Shown here: positions 1-5,579 of the stretch, in pieces
Position numbering within the stretch: position 1 is the stretch's first letter
How the letters are laid out: each line of letters opens with the position of its first letter
NCBI GenBank assembly: GCA_016256075.1
Contig: SDVU01000818.1
Location: 1-10,320, forward strand
DNA: 10,320 bases
DNA from: Dictyocoela muelleri
Lineage: Eukaryota > Microsporidia
Direction of reading: 5' to 3'
Position numbers and translations under genes: made by a program
Notes under the pieces: model-generated
The model's database searches: none
What the model saw: only the letters and a program-made list of their open reading frames with translations
What the model was told of the DNA's origin: nothing

Positions 1-139
1 TTTAATTAAATTTTTCTTTTTAATTTGTTAATGGAAGAATAACATAATGGAAGAATAAAATGCAACAATAATTAATCCATAATTTATTTTATCAAATAAT
101 TCATTCTTGTCAACTTATATTATTGAAATAAATACTCAA

Positions 140-154
140 TACGATTGTCACGTA
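140..154. repeat. Target-site duplication, left copy (SINE copy A)
   Basis: The 15-mer TACGATTGTCACGTA here recurs as TACGATTGTCCCGTA at 615-629, in direct orientation with one mismatch. The pair brackets the SINE exactly. A duplication of this length is what LINE-type target-primed reverse transcription leaves behind, so it defines the insertion limits independently of the alignment with the other copy. Confidence 0.8.
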
Positions 155-614
155 TATATTATATATTAGATTCTGACAACATCCATAGTTGACAACCCTG
201 AGATTTTTCTCCAGCCATAGTCTTTAGACCTTGGGTTCATGGTTTTTCAATAATAGATCACTTTCTAAACTATCCATAAGTTCAGCTGTATATGCGATTT
301 TCGTTTTATCAATGACTCAGCATGATACAGGTAATTAGTAGCTTTTCATGATTTTTTTTATAATAATTTACGCCGAGATGCGTCGCTGCACTCATCCCGA
401 CACCTACTCGAGTACATTCTGCTTTATTTTCATATTAGACCAAGTCTTAATCAGCTATAACGCACAGGGGCAACCGTATATTATACTATAATTATATAGT
501 TATACCCGCTTAATATCATTCCCTCATTATTTATTAAAGAGTGAGGTCAGTGTGATTCGAAACTCGATACTTAAATTTTACATTCAAGAGTCTTAACCAC
601 CGAGATATCTAGCG
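155..614 (-). mobile_element. tRNA-derived SINE, copy A (full length, minus strand)
   Basis: Read on the - strand, this 460-bp element starts with a tRNA-like head (A-box-like and B-box-like motifs), continues through a roughly 370-bp body unrelated to tRNA, and ends in a short AT-rich tail (155-170). It aligns over its whole length with the + strand copy at 7774-8220. A 23-bp block (431-453 here, 7929-7951 there) is identical, and a second strongly conserved stretch covers about 285-345 here. It has no coding capacity. Flanking 15-bp direct repeats show that it inserted as a unit, presumably using a LINE's enzymes (known for the class; no LINE is visible here). The family is not one I recognise. 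Anticodon and tRNA identity cannot be assigned safely. Confidence 0.8.
553..607 (-). promoter_or_regulatory. Internal RNA polymerase III promoter (A and B boxes), SINE copy A
   Basis: On the - strand, TATCTCGGTGG (597-607) matches the A-box consensus TRGCNNAGTGG at 9 of 11 positions, and GTTTCGAATCA (553-563) matches the B-box consensus GGTTCGANTCC at 9 of 11. The boxes are 33 bp apart, as in a tRNA gene. The promoter may still bind TFIIIC weakly; transcription is inferred only. Confidence 0.7.
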
Positions 615-629
615 TACGATTGTCCCGTA
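615..629. repeat. Target-site duplication, right copy (SINE copy A)
   Basis: TACGATTGTCCCGTA is the partner of the 15-mer at 140-154 (14 of 15 identical). It directly abuts the first base of the tRNA-like head at 614. Confidence 0.8.
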
Positions 630-912
630 GTTGTTCAGAAATTTGCGCATATTTGTATAATTAATAAATTTAAATAAATTATTTTATTTAAAAATATATA
701 GGCGTCATATTTGCTGATTTTTTATGGTGTTTTTATTGATAAAATTTGTTATCAAAAAATTATGTTTGATATATCAAATAAAAAGGGGTCGTAATTTAAC
801 ACGACACAAGTAATAAAATTTTATTATCAAAAAATGTTTTTTTTAATTTAAAATTTGGTTTAATAGGGGCATAATTTGTAGGGAGGTGCATAATTTGTTG
901 CAAAAACTACTG
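630..912. other. AT-rich spacer with a recurring GGGGCATAATTTG-like motif
   Basis: No gene is seen. The stretch holds four relatives of one 13-bp motif: GGCGTCATATTTG (701-713), GGGGTCGTAATTT (785-797), GGGGCATAATTTG (866-878) and GGTGCATAATTTG (885-897). It also has small inverted repeats such as TTGATAA...TTATCAA around 737-756. It may be the remains of another short element; no family can be named. Confidence 0.35.
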
Positions 913-928
913 TATTGCCTCTAAAAAA

Positions 929-991
929 GAAAATGCCATTTTCGAGAAAATAAGAAGACAAATTGCTTATTTTCGAGAAAATGGCATTTTC
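929..991. repeat. Subterminal hairpin of transposon 1
   Basis: The arm 929-954 (GAAAATGCCATTTTC, then GAGAAAATAAG) pairs with 966-991 at 24 of 26 positions across an 11-nt loop. The arms contain the CTTATTTTCGAG motif found at both ends of the pogo-like element, so this is probably part of its left terminal region and perhaps a transposase-binding site (inference). Confidence 0.7.
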
Positions 992-1027
992 TTATTTTCG
1001 AGAAATTCGAATAAATTTTAATTTTTT

Positions 1028-2637
1028 ATGCCCATATGTTTTAAAACGAAATTAAAAAAACGAAAGAGTTATACAGCAAAGTTTAAACCTGACGTAATCA
1101 AAGATTATTAAACCAAAAAAGAAAATTGAGAGCAAAAACTGGAGGTTGAAGTGACATAGAAATATTCAATTGCGCCAAAAATGCTTCAATTTTGGCTACA
1201 GTAAAAACAAGATTAAGAAAAAAATTATAAGAGACAGAAAAAAATTTATAAATAAGTCTAGGAAGATTGGCAATTCTGGAATAAAGACGCCATTTGGTGA
1301 TGTTGATAGTTTGTTGTCGGACTGTGCAGTAGAAAAGAACATCAAAAGGCTCGTAGTTAAGTAAAAATATCTCAAATCAGAGGCTTTAGAAATTGCTGAT
1401 AGTCTAATGATTTCTAATTTCAAATCTTCAAGTGGGTATATTGATAAGTTTAAGAAACACCATAATCTAGTATCACGCAGACATACTTCCTGTAGAACTT
1501 TATCACCCAATGCAAAATCATTAGTCCATCATTTCATAAACACGGATTAGATCTTACCAAGAAAAATTCTATTAAACCAAAAAACATCCTAAAATTTGAC
1601 CAGGTATCAAGATACTTTGAACAGGAGAATAATAAAACTATAACTTTTAAGTGAGAAAGAAGGTTAAACTTGCAAAGACATCCTCTTCACATAGTAGGTC
1701 ACATTTACTTTAATAATCTCAGCTGATGCTAGATTCATTATGGGCATCTTTTTAAATTTGAAAAAAAAAAATAAAATATAAATAAAAATATCCACGTTGA
1801 CGTTAATAAAACAGGAATGTGATCTTAGAATTTTACTAATATTCTTTAAGAGATATATTTTATCGCGATTTAAAACTATATTCGCTTATGGGCCAACATT
1901 GGTGACAATAGATTCTTTATCTGCACATTTAAAAGTCAAAAAGAGTATAAGAAACAAAATATTTTCATCATATTCGCCCCCCAAAATCCGATTCCTTTAT
2001 TACATATGCCTGATGTGTCTAAAAATAGATCATTCCAACAATATTTTAATGACAAAATCAATGCATAGATATATGAAGCGATAGAAGACAAGGAGAATCG
2101 TACAAATAAAGAAAATATTAAAAAAAACAACATACAAACTTTTGACTTACATATGTTGGGTTTTTGTGAAAAGCATGGTCAAAAACATAATCATAAAAAG
2201 TTTTGAAATTTGTGGTATTCTGGGAGACAGCTTTGATATAGACAGACTTAATGAACCTCTCAAGCAACTTCTTTTAGGAAAAGAGTTTAACGTAAATCTT
2301 ATCTTAAACGACATAATTCTCATGGAAGAAGAAGTTTTGAATAATAATTGGAAATATTGGTTGTTTCTTGTAAAATATAGTTGTATGTTCTTTAAGATTC
2401 TTTCACTTATACTTTATGATGTCATTGCCTTTCATTTAGACATCAGAAAAAAACATTTCCGATAAGATCGAGACAATAGAAAAACTAAATAATCTTTATG
2501 ATGACGACTATTTTAATGATATTAGAAGCTCTGTTACTCCGGCATCTGAATTGGATATTTCTGCAGCTTCAATAATATATAATCTTAATATTAATCTATA
2601 TTATGGTGAATATATTAAAAATAGAAGTTTTAGGTAG
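1028..2637 (+). pseudogene. pogo/Tigger-type transposase, decayed
   Basis: The original product would be a DDE/D transposase of about 500 residues that cuts and pastes its own element. The reading frame probably began at ATG 1028, followed by a psq-type helix-turn-helix beginning KRKSYTAKFKPDVIKDY and ending near IAPKMLQFWLQ (about 1061-1190). A second CENP-B/Tc5-type helix-turn-helix follows: KSEALEIADSLMISNFKSS then GYIDKFKKHHNLVSRRH (about 1300-1470). The catalytic triad can still be found in pieces: FDQ (Asp at 1598-1600), LVTIDSLSAHLKV (Asp at 1911-1913) and PDVSKNRSFQQYFND (Asp at 2012-2014). Conserved C-terminal text FEICGI and FDIDRLNEPLK is near 2200-2260, and an acidic tail runs to a stop at 2635-2637. 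Several in-frame stops (for example 1364, 1549, 1652, 1830) and frame changes kill it. It belongs to the pogo family with good confidence; the exact lineage is unassigned. Confidence 0.85.
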
Positions 2638-2715
2638 CAGGGATCAAGACAAGAAAAGGAATATGATATTCTAAAAATTTTCAAATACTTTTTGATTAAA
2701 AAAAGTGATTTTTAA

Positions 2716-2818
2716 TTTTCTTATTTTCGAGCGATTTTTATTTTATTATTTTGAGAACTATTGTTTGTTTTTTTCTGACAAAACCCCAATTTTTTATTTT
2801 CTTATTTTCGAGGGAAGA
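2716..2818. repeat. Right subterminal repeats of transposon 1
   Basis: Two exact copies of TTTTCTTATTTTCGAG (2716-2731 and 2797-2812) bracket a diverged third (about 2740-2756). The outermost copy forms the right terminal inverted repeat. The left end carries the same motif twice in the same orientation, plus an inverted form. Confidence 0.6.
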
Positions 2819-2866
2819 TAGTAGAATGTCTATCTGTAATTATTTTAATGTTTCAAATTTTTTTAA

Positions 2867-2994
2867 AACGCCTGCCTATGTCGAAGAAGTTCTGTCATAA
2901 ACACAATCAAAAAAATATTATTACGATTATATTTTATACACCGCTCATTGATCATATAATATCAGTCATTTTATCTTACATTGAGCAGGCGTTT
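2867..2994. mobile_element. Small MITE-like element with TTAA flanks
   Basis: This is a 128-bp non-coding segment. Its ends are AACGCCTGC (2867-2875) on the left and its near-exact inverse GCAGGCGTTT (2985-2994) on the right, with weaker inverted similarity extending about 10 bp further in. TTAA lies on both sides (2863-2866 and 2995-2998), which fits the target duplication of piggyBac-type elements. The TA inside TTAA means a TA-targeting family cannot be excluded. The GC-rich core CGCCTGC is conspicuous in this sequence, which argues against chance. Confidence 0.55.
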
Positions 2995-2998
2995 TTAA

Positions 2999-3240
2999 TA
3001 ATTTACGTCAAATGATTTTTTTATTTGCTGGAATACCAAAATTTCTCGCTACAATGTATAAATACCTGCGCTATATTCTTTCGTTATTTATAATCTTTTT
3101 CAAAATTTTTAATTTTGTTTTGTGGTTTATTTCGGTCAATAGTGACATTTGTAACAATATAAATCATCAATAAAGTCATAAAATAAACCTACGAAAATAT
3201 TGACTAGGTTTTTAAGTATGACAAAATTATATTACAGTGT
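2999..3240. other. AT-rich spacer, no gene seen
   Basis: No coding potential or recognisable domain is seen on either strand. It ends in ATTACAGTGT (3231-3240), which recurs exactly at 3431-3440 inside the left arm of the neighbouring foldback element. The foldback or its repeat field may therefore reach slightly further left than drawn. Confidence 0.4.
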
Positions 3241-3715
3241 ATTTCATAGTTATTGACCCCTAATTTCAGATTTATAGACCCTTAATATTAGATTTATAGA
3301 CCGCTAATTTCAGACTAAAATACCATTTTTTACAAACCTTTTCATTATTATTGACACCATCTTTCATTATTATAGACGCCAGCTTTCATTATTATTGACA
3401 CCATATTTCATTATTATTGAACCATTTTTTATTACAGTGTTTTTAATAGATGCAGGAGTATTTTCCCAAAGTTAGAGGCACATATTTTCAGAGTTAGAGA
3501 CACATATTTTCAAAGTATAGACACATTTCACCAGATTTATAGACACATTTCTCCAGAGTTATAGACCACTTCTCTAGAGTTATAGACATATTTACTTTAG
3601 CTTATAGACACCCTTTTTAGTGTTTTAGACACAATTTTTGGTTATAGACCCGTTTTCGAAGTTATAGATCTATTTTTTTAGAGTTATTGACATATTTCAC
3701 GAGCTTTATAAGCAT
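3241..3715. repeat. Tandem repeats, left foldback arm
   Basis: Degenerate units of 20-23 bp with core TTATAGACACATTT run through most of the stretch, for example AGAGTTATAGAC at about 3555 and 3576. Embedded in them is a tighter subarray of exactly 22-bp period, TTCATTATTATTGACACCAT, starting at 3341, 3363, 3385 and 3407. The subarray units are much more alike than the rest, so they probably spread recently by unequal exchange or slippage. Confidence 0.8.
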
Positions 3716-3850
3716 ATTTAAAATACTTATACAACATTTAGCATACCTAAATAATATCTTAAAACCAAAATTTCAAGAATTGTCAGTAATACTCCACTCT
3801 GCATACATATTTCTTTTTGACGAGAAAATTATTAGAATATACGTGCGATA

Positions 3851-4342
3851 ACTTTCTGTATAAACTTAAGTACTTTTTCGATTTGTAATATTAGAACGAG
3901 AACTAGCGCGAAATTTTTTTTATAAAAAATCAGTAGTATCTTAGTATAAACAGAGATATTTTTTCCTCACATTTTATACACTTTCTCTAAATAAATACAA
4001 TAAACTGCCAGATATGGAAATAAAAAGTATTACCAAATTTTCTTTTTATTGTCATATTTACATGTTTTATTAATCAATTTATATATTAAAAATAAAAGAT
4101 CTGGCTATAAAAAAAATCGATTTTTTAAAACATGTAAATATAACAATAATAAAATATTTTAATTGCTTTTTTATTTCTACATTTGGCACTTCATTATATT
4201 TATTTAGTGAAAGTGTCTAAAAAGTGAGAAAAAACATCTTGTTTAAACTAAGATACTACTACAATTTTTTATAAAAAATTCGTCGACTATTTCTCGTTAT
4301 AATATTACAAACCGAAAAAATACTTCAGTTTATACTGAAATT
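3851..4342. mobile_element. Palindromic 492-bp MITE nested in the foldback
   Basis: Almost the whole element is one inverted repeat. The left arm from 3851 (ACTTTCTGTATAAACTTAAG) pairs with the right arm ending at 4342 (reverse complement AATTTCAGTATAAACTGAAG). The arms continue with high similarity to about 4068 and 4127, leaving a loop of about 58 bp. TA lies on both sides (3849-3850 and 4343-4344). The right foldback arm lacks this segment: the matching place is near 4640, where GATGAATCGG replaces the insertion, so it is a later insertion into the left arm. TA duplication and lack of coding suggest a Tc1/mariner-superfamily MITE (inference). Confidence 0.8.
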
Positions 4343-4350
4343 TATCAGTT

Positions 4351-4629
4351 CTACAACGGTTTGTGCTTATCAAACGAATTTAGGTGGGGTATTGAAAGTA
4401 TATTGAAAGAACCACGAAATCTTCTGATAAAAAGGTCTCAGGATTTTTTTCATATACTCATAATTATTACTATATTTAGTCTTTTTGCGTAGCAAAAAGA
4501 CTAAATATAGTAATAATTATGAGTATATGAAAAAAATCCTGAGACTTTTTTATCAGAAGATTTCGTGGTTCTTTCAATATACTTTCAATACCCCACCTAA
4601 ATTCGTTTGAGAAGCACAAACCGTTGTAG
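4351..4629. repeat. Near-perfect 138-bp hairpin at the foldback centre
   Basis: Positions 4351-4488 and 4492-4629 are reverse complements with two mismatches by eye (136 of 138), separated only by GTA. The junction reads CTTTTTGCGTAGCAAAAAG. As single-stranded DNA or RNA this would form a very stable stem. Similarity drops clearly outside this core. Confidence 0.9.
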
Positions 4630-4769
4630 AACCGATTCATCTTACGTATATTCTAATATTTTTTTTCTTCAAAAAGAAGTATATATGCAGAGCAGAGTAT
4701 TACTGACAATTCTTGAAATTTTGTTTTAAGGTATTATTTAGGTATGCTAAATGTTGTATAAGTATTTGA

Positions 4770-5100
4770 AATATGTCTATAAAGCTCGTGAAATATGTTA
4801 ATAACTCTAAAAAAAAAGATCGATAGCTTCGAAAAGATGTCTATAATCGAAAAATGAGGTATACAACACTAAAAATAGGTCTATATGTTTAAAGTAAACT
4901 GGGCCTAAAACTCTGGGGAACAGGGACTATAAGTCCGGAGAAATCTATATATAACTCTGAAAATATGGGTCTCTATGTTTGAAAAAATAGGTCTATAACT
5001 TTGGGAAAATGAGTCTTTAACTTTAAGAAAAGATTCTATTATTTTGAAAAAATGGGTCTATAACTATGAAAAAATGGGTCTATAACTATGAAAAAGGCTT
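4770..5100. repeat. Tandem repeats, right foldback arm
   Basis: Degenerate units of about 20-22 bp have the core GGGTCTATAACT, the complement of the left-arm unit. Two successive units at 5051-5072 and 5073-5094 are identical (AATGGGTCTATAACTATGAA plus AA). The inner units near 4780-4900 are the most diverged. Confidence 0.8.
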
Positions 5101-5102
5101 AA

Positions 5103-5235
5103 TATTTAAAATAATGCAATGAGGGAAATATAATAGTGCCACGATGAGAATATAATAATGCAAGGATAAGAATATAATAATGTAACTGAGAATATGATGA
5201 TGCAACGGGAATATAATAATGTAATGGGGAATAAA
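5103..5235. repeat. ATAATAATG-type tandem array
   Basis: Five to six degenerate units of about 18-22 bp have the core GAGAATATAATAATGCAA. They differ in sequence from the adjoining foldback units, although they share CATTATTAT with the 22-bp subarray of the left arm when complemented. They may be the outermost arm of the foldback or an independent minisatellite. Confidence 0.6.
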
Positions 5236-5552
5236 ACAATCAGATTTCATTATAAAAATTGAAATCAATTATTATAGCAATTAAATTCATCAATAATTAC
5301 AATCAAATGGTAACAATAAATTATCAATTTCAATCAATTAGCAATTAAATTCCTTTTACATTATATCAATTACAATCATTAATAGGTATAACAATTAAAT
5401 TAATTTAACAGCATAACAATTAAATCATTTAATCGATTAACAATATATTCATTAATGGATTAATTAATTATAATTATTAACAAATCATCATTCATTGTTC
5501 AATTCAAAAACAAATCCAAAACATCGTCTCAAAACTCATTGGTTGTCAAATC
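5236..5552. other. AT-rich upstream region of the acetyl-CoA synthetase gene
   Basis: No gene is seen. The nonamer CAATTAAAT occurs four times in the same orientation (5278-5286, 5342-5350, 5392-5400, 5417-5425). In DNA this AT-rich some repetition is expected, so a regulatory role is only a possibility. Confidence 0.35.
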
Positions 5553-5560
5553 TATAAATT
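5553..5560 (+). promoter_or_regulatory. TATA-like box of the acetyl-CoA synthetase gene
   Basis: TATAAATT lies about 20 bp before the ATG at 5580. If used, it implies a very short or nearly absent 5' leader, as known for microsporidian genes. In DNA with this base composition a TATA match is weak evidence alone. Confidence 0.4.
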
Positions 5561-5579
5561 AAAAAATTGAACCATCCTC

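Larger units (their letters stand above)
915..2818 (+). mobile_element. Degraded pogo/Tigger-type DNA transposon 1
   Basis: The element of about 1.9 kb is defined by its transposase relic (1028-2637) and by weak terminal inverted repeats. The left end near 915-934 carries CCTCTAAAAAAGAAAA. The reverse complement of the right end (2797-2818) carries CCTCGAAAATAAGAAAA. The likely TA target duplications are 913-914 and 2819-2820. The motif CTTATTTTCGAG recurs just inside both ends (966-977, 991-1002, 2720-2731, 2801-2812), which supports one element. TA target use and about 1.9 kb size fit the pogo branch of the Tc1/mariner superfamily. The body is certain from the protein relic, but the exact ends are approximate because the flanks are so AT-rich. 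Confidence 0.7.
3241..5100. mobile_element. Large foldback element with tandem-repeat arms
   Basis: Two long arms are reverse complements about a centre at position 4490 with a 3-bp loop. Inside out, they consist of three parts. First is a nearly perfect 138-bp stem (4351-4488 with 4492-4629). Next is a moderately diverged unique stretch, for example GTCAGTAATACTC at about 3781 against GAGTATTACTGAC at about 4698. Last is an array of 20-22 bp units with core TTATAGACACATTT on the left and its complement AAATGGGTCTATAACT on the right. The left arm is about 150 bp longer after removing the nested 492-bp insertion, because the arrays differ. No ORF of substance is present. Long inverted arms with outer tandem repeats recall Foldback/Galileo-like elements, but nothing here proves that family. 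The outer limits are approximate. Confidence 0.75.

Noticed and set aside
1196-1510. 104-codon open frame on the - strand
   Set aside because: It lies antisense over the transposase helix-turn-helix region, is rich in Phe/Leu/Ile as expected from AT-rich antisense, and the + strand carries the recognisable protein text.
3241-3715. Possible CRISPR array (short units at regular spacing)
   Set aside because: The units abut each other with no unique spacers, they recur inverted on the other arm, and the context is eukaryotic transposons with no cas-like gene.
5086-5268. 60-codon open frame on the - strand with repeated YII and HYY strings
   Set aside because: It is simply the translation of the tandem array at 5103-5235. 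The repetition comes from the DNA repeat, not from a protein.
5236-5575. An upstream exon or mitochondrial targeting peptide for acetyl-CoA synthetase
   Set aside because: Family similarity begins at the first residues of the open frame, the upstream frame has stops, and no splice-site pair was convincing.
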